Source of the DNA: Gemmataceae bacterium
GTDB taxonomy: Bacteria; Planctomycetota; Planctomycetia; Gemmatales; Gemmataceae
DNA: 46,180 nt
Direction of reading: 5' to 3'
Assembly: GCA_009697105.1 (NCBI GenBank)
Contig: SIAQ01000028.1
Coordinates: 1-46,180 of the forward strand
Shown: positions 17,998 through 27,338 of the stretch, in pieces
Position numbering within the stretch: position 1 is the first letter of the stretch
Layout: the number at the start of each line of letters is the position of its first letter
Program-made: the position numbers and the translations under genes
Notes under the pieces: generated by a model
Told to the model about the DNA's origin: nothing
Database searches by the model: none
What the model saw: the letters and a program-made list of their open reading frames with translations, nothing else

Positions 17998-18285
17998 ATG
18001 TCAACAATGGCCGAACTCTCCGTATTTATCGTGACGCTTCTCGGGCTAATCTGCGGCGGCTGGTGCATCTATTGGGTGAAGATGATTCCGTGCGTTCGTC
18101 GCGCACGCCTGGGCCGTTGGCTGTTCGTGTTGACGCTGCTTACCCTCGGCGCGATGGCGTTGGTCGCGGCAGTGGTTCACGCCGATAGCTTGGCCCCGCT
18201 TGGGCTGCTGTCGGGCTTCCTCGTCATCGGCATGCTCTGGGAAAATCCGCATACTGACGAGGTGCCGAGCGAACGGACGGTTTGA
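17998..18285 (+). CDS. Small membrane protein, unknown function
   Basis: This is 95 residues from the ATG at 17998, chosen because GGAGG lies 9 nt upstream (17984-17988). Three hydrophobic helices are seen (about residues 4-28, 38-62 and 66-83), with a positively charged RRARLGR loop between the first and second. No motif is recognised. It is probably an inner-membrane protein. Confidence 0.65.
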   Translation: MSTMAELSVFIVTLLGLICGGWCIYWVKMIPCVRRARLGRWLFVLTLLTLGAMALVAAVVHADSLAPLGLLSGFLVIGMLWENPHTDEVPSERTV

Positions 18286-18393
18286 TTCAAATAGCCCGCC
18301 ATAAATAGCTGGGTGTATTGGAATCAACGACAAATCGCGATATGATAAACACTCCACTGTTACCCGCCCAAAGCCTCCCTGCGAGTGTTTTCC

Positions 18394-19743
18394 ATGTTCC
18401 AGCTTGAAACCGGTGCGGCAACGAACTTCGGCAAACTCTCCCGCCGCGATTGGCTGCGCGTCGGCTTCCTCGGCCTCGGCGGCTTAACGCTCGGTGACCT
18501 CGCTCGGCTTCAGGCACAAGGCGTGGCCCAATCGCGCGACACTGCTGTACTGTTGCTATTCGCGCACGGCGGGCCAAGCCATCTCGAAACCTACGATCTC
18601 AAGCCGGACGCGCCGGACGACATTCGCGGGCCGTACCTGCCGATCCAATCCAACGTCAATGGCATTCAAGTTTGCGAGCATCTGCCGAAACACGCCCAGA
18701 CCGCCCATCGATTCTCACTGATCCGCTCCTGCACGCACGATGAGGCCGACCATTTCGCGGGCCATCGTCGTTTCCTGAGCGGCTACGGGCAACTCAAGCA
18801 AGGCACGGGAGCGGAATCGTACTACCCGCAAGTCGGCGCCGTCGCCAATCGCTACTTACGGGCGACGCAACCTGGCCTTCCGACCGCGCTGTCGGTCGGC
18901 GGCGTGGTCGTCAACGGTCCGGATTACGCCTCGGGCATCTCCGAGGGCTTCTACAACGGCATCCACCGTGTGCCGATCGTCCAGCGCAGCCTGCCCGATG
19001 CCAGCCTGCGCGTCGATGCTCGCCGATTCGACGATCGCCTCGCGCTACAGCGCGGCTTCGACACCATGCGCCGCGATCTCGACACTCGCGGCTCGATGGC
19101 GTTGATGGATGCTTATGAACAACGCGCCCTCGACGTTCTCACTAACGGCGCCACCCGGCGAGCATTCGACCTCTCCCAAGAGGACCCGCGCATTCGCGAA
19201 CGCTATGGCCGCGATGGTCAGGAACTGCTCGTCGCCCGGCGCTTGGTCGAGGCCGGCGTGCGTTTCGTCAGCGTATGTGATAGGGGCAATGGGCCGGGCT
19301 CAGCTGCCCACAACTGGGACGATCATGCCGTCAACTGGGACATGTTCACCGCGATGGACGCTCGCATGCCTCGCTACGATCATGTCGTCACCACGCTGAT
19401 CGACGACCTGTTCGAGCGCGGCCTGGCCGAGAAAGTGTTGCTCATTGTGACCGGCGAGTTTGGCCGTACGCCAAGGCTGGAGCGGATGAACGGCCGCATC
19501 GGCCGCGACCATTGGCCCAGCGCGATGTCGATCCTCGTCTCCGGCGGCGGAATGCGGATGGGCCAGGTCATCGGTGCGACGACGCGCAATGGCGAACGAC
19601 CGCGCGAACGGCCACTCGATCCGCACGACATCCTGGCGACGATCTATCACCACCTCGGCATCGATCACACCTACCAACACACCGATCCGACCGGGCGACC
19701 GATCCCACTAGCGCGTGGCGAAGTCATCCGCGAGTTGTATTGA
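18394..19743 (+). CDS. DUF1501 protein, Tat-type signal
   Basis: This is 449 residues from the ATG at 18394. A twin-arginine signal (SRRDWLRVGFLGLGGLTLGD) near residue 15 suggests folded export. The body is the DUF1501 family, an alkaline-phosphatase/sulfatase-like fold, with the blocks FAHGGPSHLETYD, TGEFGRTPR and DHWPSAMSILVSGGGM. Catalysis is unproven. In planctomycetes these genes often pair with a DUF1549/DUF1553 cytochrome-like gene; here none is adjacent. Confidence 0.92.
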   Translation: MFQLETGAATNFGKLSRRDWLRVGFLGLGGLTLGDLARLQAQGVAQSRDTAVLLLFAHGGPSHLETYDLKPDAPDDIRGPYLPIQSNVNGIQVCEHLPKHAQTAHRFSLIRSCTHDEADHFAGHRRFLSGYGQLKQGTGAESYYPQVGAVANRYLRATQPGLPTALSVGGVVVNGPDYASGISEGFYNGIHRVPIVQRSLPDASLRVDARRFDDRLALQRGFDTMRRDLDTRGSMALMDAYEQRALDVLTNGATRRAFDLSQEDPRIRERYGRDGQELLVARRLVEAGVRFVSVCDRGNGPGSAAHNWDDHAVNWDMFTAMDARMPRYDHVVTTLIDDLFERGLAEKVLLIVTGEFGRTPRLERMNGRIGRDHWPSAMSILVSGGGMRMGQVIGATTRNGERPRERPLDPHDILATIYHHLGIDHTYQHTDPTGRPIPLARGEVIRELY

Positions 19744-19762
19744 TGGCGTAAATGAATTCTCC

Positions 19763-19826
19763 GTATTCCGCTTGCGGCTTAGCGCTCACGTGGGACATTC
19801 GGAGCGCTAAGCCGCAAGCGGAATAC
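19763..19826. repeat. Inverted repeat, 25-bp perfect arms (CTTGCGGCTTAGCGCTCGC family)
   Basis: Arms at 19763-19787 and 19802-19826 pair perfectly around a 14-nt loop (ACGTGGGACATTCG). It starts 19 nt after the DUF1501 stop and ends 15 nt before the arsC-like start. Compared with the 11890 copy, the outer stem reads TTCCGC/GCGGAA instead of TTGCCGC/GCGGCAA: both arms changed together. Confidence 0.95.
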
Positions 19827-19841
19827 AGAACAGGAACATCC

Positions 19842-20231
19842 ATGCGTATCGTCTTCGTTTGCGTCGAGAACTCCTGTCGCAGCCAAATCGCCGAGGCGTT
19901 CGCGCGACTCGCGGGGCGTGCTGACGTGGAGGTCTACAGTTCCGGCTCGCGTCCGTCGGGGCAGGTCAATCCGAAAGCGATTGCGACGATGCGCGCGATC
20001 GGCTACGACCTGACGACGCACCGCTCGAAAGGTCTCGACGAATTGCCCCAGGTCGAATTCAACTGGGCGATTACCATGGGCTGCGGCGATGAGTGCCCGA
20101 ACTTGAGAGCACGCCATCGCGCGGACTGGGGCATTCCGAATCCAAAGCAACTTTCCAGTGCTGAATTCGACGAAATGCGCGACCTGATCGGCGCCAAAGT
20201 GCGGGAGCTGTTGGCGGGCACAATCGCTTAG
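19842..20231 (+). CDS. arsC: Arsenate reductase / low-molecular-weight phosphatase fold
   Basis: This is 129 residues. The phosphate-binding loop C-x5-R is CVENSCR at residues 7-13, with the second cysteine of thioredoxin-coupled arsenate reductases at C12. A further cysteine pair lies in MGCGDECP and could serve as the redox relay. It should reduce arsenate to arsenite using thioredoxin. No arsR or arsenite pump is adjacent, so a plain tyrosine phosphatase role remains possible. A Shine-Dalgarno (CAGGAAC) precedes the ATG. Confidence 0.85.
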   Translation: MRIVFVCVENSCRSQIAEAFARLAGRADVEVYSSGSRPSGQVNPKAIATMRAIGYDLTTHRSKGLDELPQVEFNWAITMGCGDECPNLRARHRADWGIPNPKQLSSAEFDEMRDLIGAKVRELLAGTIA

Positions 20232-20414
20232 TATCAAAATAGCCCGCCCTACCTTACCCAATCCGCCTCAACTTCGGATGCGCCGAGTTTCGGGTGATCG
20301 GCGTTGACATTTTCGGCGTAAAAAGCGACAAGAGTAAATGAAACACGATGTTTCGCGCCGGAACCATACAGTTTCGGCGGTGCACGCTGCGTTTTTTCGC
20401 AAAGGATGCCGCGA

Positions 20415-22403
20415 ATGGTTCCGCACGATATGGCAAAACCTGAACACAACACTGCAACTCCCAGCCAGCGCCGAATGCCCGCGATATTCGGGCTGACGCT
20501 CCTGTCGATCACCTTTTTCGTCGGCGGGTATTTCGCTTTCAACGGCGGCCGCGCGCCCGATTGCTTTGAGGAGCAGGAACTGCAATCCCTCGAGCAGCTT
20601 CCCGATTTCAGAAAATGGGACAAGCCTGACGTTGCGATCGTCCTCTCCGGGCAGATGCACGGGTTTATCGACAAGTGCGGCTGCTCCGATCCGCAGTATG
20701 GCGGGTTGCCTCGGCGATATAACTTTGTTCAATTGCTGAAAGGCATGAAGTGGGACGTCGTCGGCGTCGATCTCGGCGAAGTGGCGCAAACCAAAGGCAT
20801 CTATGCCCAGAACCTCATGAAATTTGATCTCGCCATGAGATCGCTAAACTTCATGAACTATCGCGCGGTTGCCGTGGGCAAGCACGAAGTTCTTTCGCCG
20901 CTCGGCGAGGCATTGGTGGAAACCCATGACGAGAAACGCCTGCATCCACGACCCATTTCTCTGTCGCTTGCCGGCGCGGTAAAAGGCCAACAGCTTCATG
21001 ATCTGAATCTGCGTCAATATGAAATCATCACCAGCACGAATCCAAAAATCGGCGTCACGAGCCTCATGGGCCCGAATATGCGCGAGCAATTCAAGGCCGA
21101 TCAGCAGTTCCTGAACAATCAAGACGAGCTGAAGAAGACCCTGAAGGCGTTCGCCGACGCTGGTGTCGAGATCGGCATCATCCTGCACCACGAGCACCCA
21201 GATGTGCCGAAAGGCCTGGAGGGCTTTCAGCGTGTGCGGGCCATCGAAATCGCTCGACTGGAACAAGCGAAAAAATGTGCCGAGTTCTGTGACGCCGAAC
21301 GCAAAAAAAACCGCAAGATACCGCCGATCATGCTGATGATGGTGCTTACCGACGAGTCGGAAGCGCCGATGCTGATGCGACCAATCGGCGGCAACATGCC
21401 TGGCCAAGTCGTCGAAATTGGGCATAAAGGAAAATATGTAGGTATTGTCGGCGTCTATCGCGACCGCAAGGGTTATCGTCTGCAATACCAGGCCGTTCGC
21501 ATGGGACCGGAATGGGAAACGAAAAAGGGCGAAGAGAAGGACAACAAGATTCTGGCCTTGATGGAAAAATATAACGGCGAGCTGAAGCACCAAAACATGC
21601 TCGCGAAATATCCACGCACGCCGCACTTCGACCAGTTGCCTGAACCGGGCCACGCGGGATTGAAGGCGACCTTCGTCGGATCGGAACGCTGCGGTGATTG
21701 CCACGATCACGCCTACAAAGTTTGGATGCGTGATTTCGACAAGAAGACCCCAACGCATTCGTTCGCCACGGATACCTTGGAGAAGATCGAATTCCCCGCC
21801 GGTCGGCAACATGATCCGGAATGCATGAAATGCCACACCGTCGGGTTCAAGCATCCCGGCGGTTACAACGACCTAATCGCCGATCTTGGTAATTGGCCGA
21901 AAAAGCCCGGAAAACCGATTGCGTCGAAGAAAATCGAGGCCCACAATCAAGTCACCCGCGGCGTTGGCTGCGAGTCGTGTCACGGGCCCGGAAGCGCGCA
22001 CGTAAAGAATCCCATGAACGCGGAATTGTATCCGATTATCAATCCGTTCAAGGTTTCCGAAGAGGAACGAAAATCAGTTGCGCTGCTCGAAAAAAATCCC
22101 AGGAATTTGGAGGTTCAGAACGCCCTGAAGAAGCTCTACCAGGCCAGCCCCGTGAAGCGGCAAATGGCCGACATGTGCCAGAAGTGTCATGACCTCGAAA
22201 ACGATGTACACTGGGGGCAACCGGGATATGACCTGTTCGACAAGTGGATCAGCAAGAAGCTGGTCCATCACACGCCGAAGAGCAACAACGGCGCCGCCCC
22301 GCCACCGAAAGGCAAAGACGTAGGCGTAGTGCCGATGGTCGTCGAGCCGCCGCCGTTCACGATTGAAGTGATCAAAGATGAGCCGAAGAAGAAACCACGG
22401 TAG
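20415..22403 (+). CDS. Membrane-anchored multihaem cytochrome c fused to a phosphoesterase-like domain
   Basis: This is 662 residues from the ATG at 20415, chosen because AAGGA lies about 9 nt upstream. One N-terminal membrane helix (about 25-45) anchors it. Residues about 70-400 resemble a 5'-nucleotidase/metallophosphoesterase domain (SGQMHGFIDKCGC, GGLPRR), but the metal motifs are weakened: the GNHE position reads GKHE. The C-terminal region has four CxxCH haem sites at about residues 426 (CGDCH), 470 (CMKCH), 519 (CESCH) and 588 (CQKCH), resembling cytochrome c554-type proteins. It ends in a Pro/Lys-rich tail. Electron transfer outside the membrane is likely; the role of the first domain is open. 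Confidence 0.88.
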   Translation: MVPHDMAKPEHNTATPSQRRMPAIFGLTLLSITFFVGGYFAFNGGRAPDCFEEQELQSLEQLPDFRKWDKPDVAIVLSGQMHGFIDKCGCSDPQYGGLPRRYNFVQLLKGMKWDVVGVDLGEVAQTKGIYAQNLMKFDLAMRSLNFMNYRAVAVGKHEVLSPLGEALVETHDEKRLHPRPISLSLAGAVKGQQLHDLNLRQYEIITSTNPKIGVTSLMGPNMREQFKADQQFLNNQDELKKTLKAFADAGVEIGIILHHEHPDVPKGLEGFQRVRAIEIARLEQAKKCAEFCDAERKKNRKIPPIMLMMVLTDESEAPMLMRPIGGNMPGQVVEIGHKGKYVGIVGVYRDRKGYRLQYQAVRMGPEWETKKGEEKDNKILALMEKYNGELKHQNMLAKYPRTPHFDQLPEPGHAGLKATFVGSERCGDCHDHAYKVWMRDFDKKTPTHSFATDTLEKIEFPAGRQHDPECMKCHTVGFKHPGGYNDLIADLGNWPKKPGKPIASKKIEAHNQVTRGVGCESCHGPGSAHVKNPMNAELYPIINPFKVSEEERKSVALLEKNPRNLEVQNALKKLYQASPVKRQMADMCQKCHDLENDVHWGQPGYDLFDKWISKKLVHHTPKSNNGAAPPPKGKDVGVVPMVVEPPPFTIEVIKDEPKKKPR

Positions 22404-22539
22404 GAAATCCGAAAAGCAAAAACCGAAATACGAAACAAATACGAAATCCCAAGACCAAAAACGTAACGTGTCGTGCGCGCGTTTTGATCTTTGTAATTTC
22501 GTATTTGTTTCGTATTTCGGTTTTTGCTTTTCGGATTTC
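22404..22539. repeat. AT-rich inverted repeat, 44-bp perfect arms
   Basis: Arms at 22404-22447 and 22496-22539 are exact reverse complements, the longest in the window, with a 48-bp interior. The left arm starts immediately after the cytochrome stop codon and the right arm ends 5 nt before the stop of the convergent permease gene, so it exactly fills a tail-to-tail gap. Arms contain T/A runs on both strands (right arm GGTTTTTGCTTTTC) and could act as a bidirectional terminator. Confidence 0.95.
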
Positions 22540-22544
22540 TGCCT

Positions 22545-25500
22545 TTATTCCCGCCGCAACGCCGTCAGCACGGGCGTTCGCACGGCGGCCCAGACGGCGA
22601 GCGCCGCCGTCGTCAACCCGACGAGCATCACGAGCGCCAGCAGTCCCGCGATGCGCAGCCACAACACCTGGCCGCCGGCACCGGCGAGATGCGGCGCCAC
22701 GGCAACGACCGCCGATATCGTGCCCGCCGTCAGGCCGGCGAGCAGCAGGAACATATTTTCCGCCAGCACCAGCCAGGCTATTTGCCCCGCCCGAAACCCA
22801 AGGGCCGACAGCAGCGCCAATTCCGCGCGTCGCTCCCACACGCCGCGCAACAGCACGATCGCCAGGCCGACCGCACCGAGCACGAGACCAAGGCCGCCGA
22901 GCGCCTGGAACGTCTTCAGGTACATGTTCTCAACCGCGACATAGCCTTGCAATCGGCTGCCCGTCGTCTGCACGTCGAGATTCAGTTTCGCGAATCCCGT
23001 GCTGAGTTGCTTCTCCCATGTCGGCAGCTTGGTCAGATCGGGATCATCGGTGTCGATGAGGAAGAACGAGAAACCCTCCTGCCTGGGAAACATTTCGAAA
23101 AATCGCGACTCAGCAATCAGGATTTCGCTTTGAAAGATGCTCTCGTTCAACAGGCCGACGACGCGGAGTTTGACGCCCTCGCCGCGTTCGTTCTTGATGG
23201 TGATGGTGTCGCCGAGGCCGACTTTGAGGATCCACATCGCGGTGTTCTTGTCGACGATCGCTGGTATGATTTCGCCATCACGCTGTTCCAACAATCGCCA
23301 GGGATTCGCCTTGTCATCGTTCGTCACAGCGGCCGAGGAGGCGAATGCAAATCCACCGCGTTGGATGAATTCACTCGACACGCTCATGACGCGTGGCTTC
23401 AGCGGTTTGTACAGATTCAAGCAGCTCGCATCGTCACCCGGTTGTACTCGACACGGATAGAACACGGCACGGCGCAATTCCGGCGGCGCCAGGCCGTAGT
23501 CGCCGCGAACACGCTCGTCGTTGACATCCTCGAACACCGGCAGGCTGCCGTCGGCGAAAAACGTGAACCCGCCACTGCCGTGGGTCTTTAGGTAAAATGT
23601 CTTGTCTGTCTCCTTGTGAAACGATTCGACGGCGACGATGAGGAACGCCGCCGACGCCAACAAACCGACCGTCAGCAGACTGCGTGACGGATTGCGGCCG
23701 GCATTGCGCATGCCAAGCCGAGCGAGTGTTGGCTTCACGCAGGCGTCGCGGCGGAGCTTTCGCAGGAGCGCGGCGACGAGCACGATCGCCGCCGTCAGGA
23801 CAAGAGCGCCGCTGCCGAAAAACAGGCCCGCCTTCAGCTCGTGTGCTTCCGAATGCCAACCGATGATTCCCAATCCGCCGGTGCAAAAAACGAGCGACAT
23901 CGCCGTCGGCGTCAGCCAGCCGCCGCCATCCGCCTTGGCGACGAGCGATTCGCCGCTCTCGCCATGCAGCAGCGAGCGCGGCGAACGCTTGCCCAGTACG
24001 CGGTTCGCCCACCACAACGTCAGAACACTCACCGCAAACGATGCTACATAGCCGATCGCCAGACTCATCGGCCCGATGTGCAATCGCAGAAACGGCAAGC
24101 CGTCGGTACCTGGCCATGATGCCGCCAGCAGTTTGAGCATGCCGTCCGCGTACAGCAGCGCCCCGCCGAGACCGAGCAGCGATCCCGTCAGCGCGAGCAG
24201 CATGCCTTCGCCCAGCAACAATCGGCGAACCTTGCCATGGTCCCAGCCGACCGACAACAGCAAGCCGATCTCGCCGGCGCGACGGTCGAGATTCAAGCGA
24301 ACGAGCAATCCAACCAATAAGAGCGCCGACACGATCAGGAAAAAGCTAAACGCAATGAACAACACGCCAAAATCAGTCGCCCCGGAACTCGCCGTCACCG
24401 CTTGTTCGCGCACCGGTTGAAATGCGAATCCGCCTTCCTCGGGCGCGAGTTCCTTCAGCAGCTTCGCCGGCAGTGTCGAGGGGTGTTCCAATCCGGGCCG
24501 CACCTGGATCGTTGTCGTGTCGCCGAATCGGCTTGGCCAAAGCGCGCGAGCCTTCTTCAAGCTGATGTACGCCTTCGGCGTCGTGCGGTAGCGCTTCCAG
24601 TAATCCTCGTCGATCGGCTTGATGCGCTTCTTGTCATACGGAAACGGCGGGTTCTCCCAGTCGTCCATCTTCACCTTGTCGGTGATACCCGGAAACTCCG
24701 GCGTCAGATCGGGATCGTCGAGTACGCCTTCGAGCTTCGGCACCGAATGCAACCGAAACGAGACATTACGCAGTTCGAGCCGATTCTTCGCGTTCGGCGT
24801 GAAGAACGCAATCTCGATATCCGGCGTCTGCTTGACATTCGCTTTCAACGGCAAGCCCGGCCAACCGACCAGCACGATGGCGTCATCCTTCATCAACATC
24901 GAATCATCGCCGGCGACGATCGCGTACGGCGTCTCGACCTTGTTGACGCGAATCGCATCGGCCAAATACACCAGGCTCGGCGACCATTTCCAACGCGAGT
25001 TTTTCTCCGCGTCGGCAGACTGCACCTGGCTAAGCTTTTCGACCGAACGCACAACGCGCGGGTCAAGCAGCATCCGCCGGCTTTCGAGCGACCAGTAGTC
25101 GCGGGCGCTCTCGTAGTAATCGACGACCATCTGTGTCGTAAGCACGCCGGCGTTCGTCTCTGTCGCCTTGGCGAGTTCGTCGGGAACATGCCCACGCCAT
25201 TTGAACGTCTTGAGCTTCGCGTTATCGACATCCTCGCGCACGCCGAGAAAGCGCAGAAATGCCAAGGCGCGATCGCGCGGCGAACGATAACGCAGTCCCC
25301 AATCCTCCAACGTCAAGTGCTTTCGAAGGTCTTGCGCGAATCCGCTGTCCGATGCGCCGGCTACGAGGACAACGTTCGCCTGATCCGTCAATCCGAGCGA
25401 TTTCTGCAACAGGCGGATCGGCACGAAGGCATTGCGCACGGGCGTCGGCGCTGGCTTGAGGTTGAAGCGGGCGATGCCGTCATCGGGCAGGATGCGTTGC

Positions 25501-26048
25501 ACGGTCACTTTCAGCGGAACGATAATGTTCTCGCTTTTGCGCTGGCCCAGCAGCGTCTCGCGCGGAGCGTGGTCGGCCTTTTCGAGTCGAAGGGTAATCG
25601 TGTCGCCAACCTCTACCTTTAACGCGTTCGCAAGCGTTGCATTTAGCACGGCTATGCGATCGTCGGACGCCCAAAGGTCCACCGATTCGGGAACGAGGTC
25701 CGCAGGCCAAAACGCGGAATCGACGCCCAGCACGTTGACCTTGCCGACGGTCTGCGGTTCGTCCTTCGGGCCTGCCGACGCGCTGCCTTGCAGCATGAGC
25801 AAGGAGGCCTGGCGTTCGGCCCGAATGTCCTTGGCGAGAGTATCGCGGAAGAATCGCCCGGGCAGCATGGCCTGGTCAACCCAGGCGAGCTGATCGAGCG
25901 TGAGTGCCTTCATGCTGCCACGAAGCGAATCGCCGACGAGCAGCGCACCTGTGAGGACGGCTGCGCCAAGTGCGATGCCGAGCAGCACCGCCGTGTTGCC
26001 TCGCCAGTGATACAACAGATTGCGAAGGAGCAAGCGAAAGAACGTCAT
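22545..26048 (-). CDS. Very large FtsX/MacB-type ABC transporter permease
   Basis: This is 1167 residues. One N-terminal membrane helix (about 18-40) is followed by a large extracytoplasmic domain. A first FtsX-like core of three to four helices starts near residue 575, more helices lie in the middle, and a second FtsX-like core sits at the C-terminus (ALGGLGLVLGAVGLAIVLLR onward). About ten membrane helices are visible. This matches LolC/MacB-like exporters of lipoproteins or amphiphiles, in the long two-core form. No ATPase gene is adjacent within the window, so the motor must come from elsewhere. The start ATG has no strong Shine-Dalgarno. Confidence 0.88.
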   Translation of the reverse strand: MTFFRLLLRNLLYHWRGNTAVLLGIALGAAVLTGALLVGDSLRGSMKALTLDQLAWVDQAMLPGRFFRDTLAKDIRAERQASLLMLQGSASAGPKDEPQTVGKVNVLGVDSAFWPADLVPESVDLWASDDRIAVLNATLANALKVEVGDTITLRLEKADHAPRETLLGQRKSENIIVPLKVTVQRILPDDGIARFNLKPAPTPVRNAFVPIRLLQKSLGLTDQANVVLVAGASDSGFAQDLRKHLTLEDWGLRYRSPRDRALAFLRFLGVREDVDNAKLKTFKWRGHVPDELAKATETNAGVLTTQMVVDYYESARDYWSLESRRMLLDPRVVRSVEKLSQVQSADAEKNSRWKWSPSLVYLADAIRVNKVETPYAIVAGDDSMLMKDDAIVLVGWPGLPLKANVKQTPDIEIAFFTPNAKNRLELRNVSFRLHSVPKLEGVLDDPDLTPEFPGITDKVKMDDWENPPFPYDKKRIKPIDEDYWKRYRTTPKAYISLKKARALWPSRFGDTTTIQVRPGLEHPSTLPAKLLKELAPEEGGFAFQPVREQAVTASSGATDFGVLFIAFSFFLIVSALLLVGLLVRLNLDRRAGEIGLLLSVGWDHGKVRRLLLGEGMLLALTGSLLGLGGALLYADGMLKLLAASWPGTDGLPFLRLHIGPMSLAIGYVASFAVSVLTLWWANRVLGKRSPRSLLHGESGESLVAKADGGGWLTPTAMSLVFCTGGLGIIGWHSEAHELKAGLFFGSGALVLTAAIVLVAALLRKLRRDACVKPTLARLGMRNAGRNPSRSLLTVGLLASAAFLIVAVESFHKETDKTFYLKTHGSGGFTFFADGSLPVFEDVNDERVRGDYGLAPPELRRAVFYPCRVQPGDDASCLNLYKPLKPRVMSVSSEFIQRGGFAFASSAAVTNDDKANPWRLLEQRDGEIIPAIVDKNTAMWILKVGLGDTITIKNERGEGVKLRVVGLLNESIFQSEILIAESRFFEMFPRQEGFSFFLIDTDDPDLTKLPTWEKQLSTGFAKLNLDVQTTGSRLQGYVAVENMYLKTFQALGGLGLVLGAVGLAIVLLRGVWERRAELALLSALGFRAGQIAWLVLAENMFLLLAGLTAGTISAVVAVAPHLAGAGGQVLWLRIAGLLALVMLVGLTTAALAVWAAVRTPVLTALRRE

Positions 26049-26389
26049 ATTTTGGCCGTCGTGTTGCGGGATGGAGTCGATGCGGATGATGGCGTCATTA
26101 TATGCTCTAAAAAAACAGCTTCGTCTACGCCCTATCCCGGATTATTCAACGATTAAGATTTCTCACCACAGAGACACAGAGGCACAGAGAAGATTACAGG
26201 TAAAATAAACTATTGTCGCCTGCAGATGATCGAGGATTCCCGTAATTCATTGTCCCCTTGGTTATCTCTGTGCCTTTGTGTCTCTGTGGTGAATAATTCG
26301 GGTTAAGAAGATTGCAGTGATTCCTGGAGGTTCGGACCTCATAAGAATGACAAATGAAAATGTCCCCGACCACACGACGGAGCGAACCC
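26049..26389. other. Divergent intergenic region with one inverted repeat
   Basis: This 341-bp gap lies between the permease gene (minus) and ygfZ (plus). It holds the inverted repeat at 26163-26292. Nothing else coding or RNA-like is recognised. Promoters for both genes are expected in the flanks. Confidence 0.5.
26163..26292. repeat. CACCACAGAGACACAGAG inverted repeat, 27-bp arms
   Basis: Arms at 26163-26189 and 26266-26292 pair with one mismatch around a 76-bp interior. The purine-rich arm is itself quasi-repetitive (CACAGAG, ACACAGAG, GCACAGAG). I recall the same wording in intergenic DNA of several bacterial phyla, but cannot confirm that here. Confidence 0.9.
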
Positions 26390-27331
26390 ATGACGCCAAT
26401 TTCCGCCGCCGAGTATGACGCCGCCATCAATCAGGCGGTGTGGTTTGATCTCAGCGCGCACGGCAAGATCGAAGTCGCCGGTCCGGAAGCTTGTGTGTTC
26501 CTGAACAATCTCGCCACACAGGACGTGAAAGGCCTTGCCCTCCATGCGTCCTGCGAATCCTTTCTCACGACGAATAAGGCCCGCGTTGTCGCGCATGCGA
26601 TGATATCCCATGTGCGCGACGACGTGTTCCTGCTCGATGTCGCGCCAGATCTTGCGGAAAAGGTGCTAGCGCATCTCAACCATTTCCTCATCAGCGAACA
26701 GGCTGAGTTGGAGGATCGCTCGGCTGACTTCGCCATGTTCCGCATCGTCGGGCCCAATGCTTCAGCGCTGCTCGATGTTGCGAATCTGGAATTGAATCGG
26801 GTGCGATCGCTCGGCGAGTTGGGCTTCATTCGCCGACACAACCTGCTCGCACTCGATGGGTTCGACTGGTTCTGCCCGATTGCAAGAGTCGATGACGTCC
26901 GCGCCAAGTTGGGCGAGATCGCGCTCGGCACGCCGGCAACCTATGAGACGCTGCGCATCGAGGCCAGGCTGCCCGCCGTTGGTGCCGAGTACGACGATCA
27001 GCGTTTTGCGATGGAGATCGACCGCACGCAGCAAGCGATCTGCTACACCAAGGGCTGCTTTCTCGGCCAGGAAACGATCGTCATGGCGCGCGATCGCGGG
27101 CAACTCAACCGTGTTCTGCGCGGCATCGTGATGCGGGATGTTAGCGTGCCAACCGTTGGCGCGAAAGTATTGAAAGGCACGGAGGAAGTAGGCATCGTCA
27201 CATCGGCGACCTATTCGCCGCGGCGCGGCTGCGCGATCGCGTTGGCCTATGTACGTCGCGGTTCGTGGGAGCCGGGAGCCGAGGTGACGCTGGATGGTCA
27301 GGCGGGAACGGTGTCGGCGTTGCCGATGTGA
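26390..27331 (+). CDS. ygfZ: YgfZ/GcvT-family folate-binding iron-sulfur protein
   Basis: This is 313 residues from the ATG at 26390, supported by GGAG 7 nt upstream; in-frame ATGs at 26354 and 26360 are less likely. The family signature K-G-C-[FY]-x-G-Q-E is at 221-228 (KGCFLGQE). The domain order matches GcvT-like folate-binding proteins. YgfZ helps repair or build some Fe-S enzymes using tetrahydrofolate, in the cytosol. The glycine-cleavage genes are not adjacent, which fits YgfZ and not GcvT. Confidence 0.93.
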   Translation: MTPISAAEYDAAINQAVWFDLSAHGKIEVAGPEACVFLNNLATQDVKGLALHASCESFLTTNKARVVAHAMISHVRDDVFLLDVAPDLAEKVLAHLNHFLISEQAELEDRSADFAMFRIVGPNASALLDVANLELNRVRSLGELGFIRRHNLLALDGFDWFCPIARVDDVRAKLGEIALGTPATYETLRIEARLPAVGAEYDDQRFAMEIDRTQQAICYTKGCFLGQETIVMARDRGQLNRVLRGIVMRDVSVPTVGAKVLKGTEEVGIVTSATYSPRRGCAIALAYVRRGSWEPGAEVTLDGQAGTVSALPM

Positions 27332-27338
27332 TTTTGTC

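Noticed and set aside
19842-20231. Arsenic-resistance operon
   Set aside because: Only the reductase-like gene is present; no arsR, arsB or acr3 is adjacent.
22524-23591. 355-codon plus-strand frame
   Set aside because: It is a shadow of the FtsX-type permease on the opposite strand; its protein is Gln/Arg-rich without any domain.
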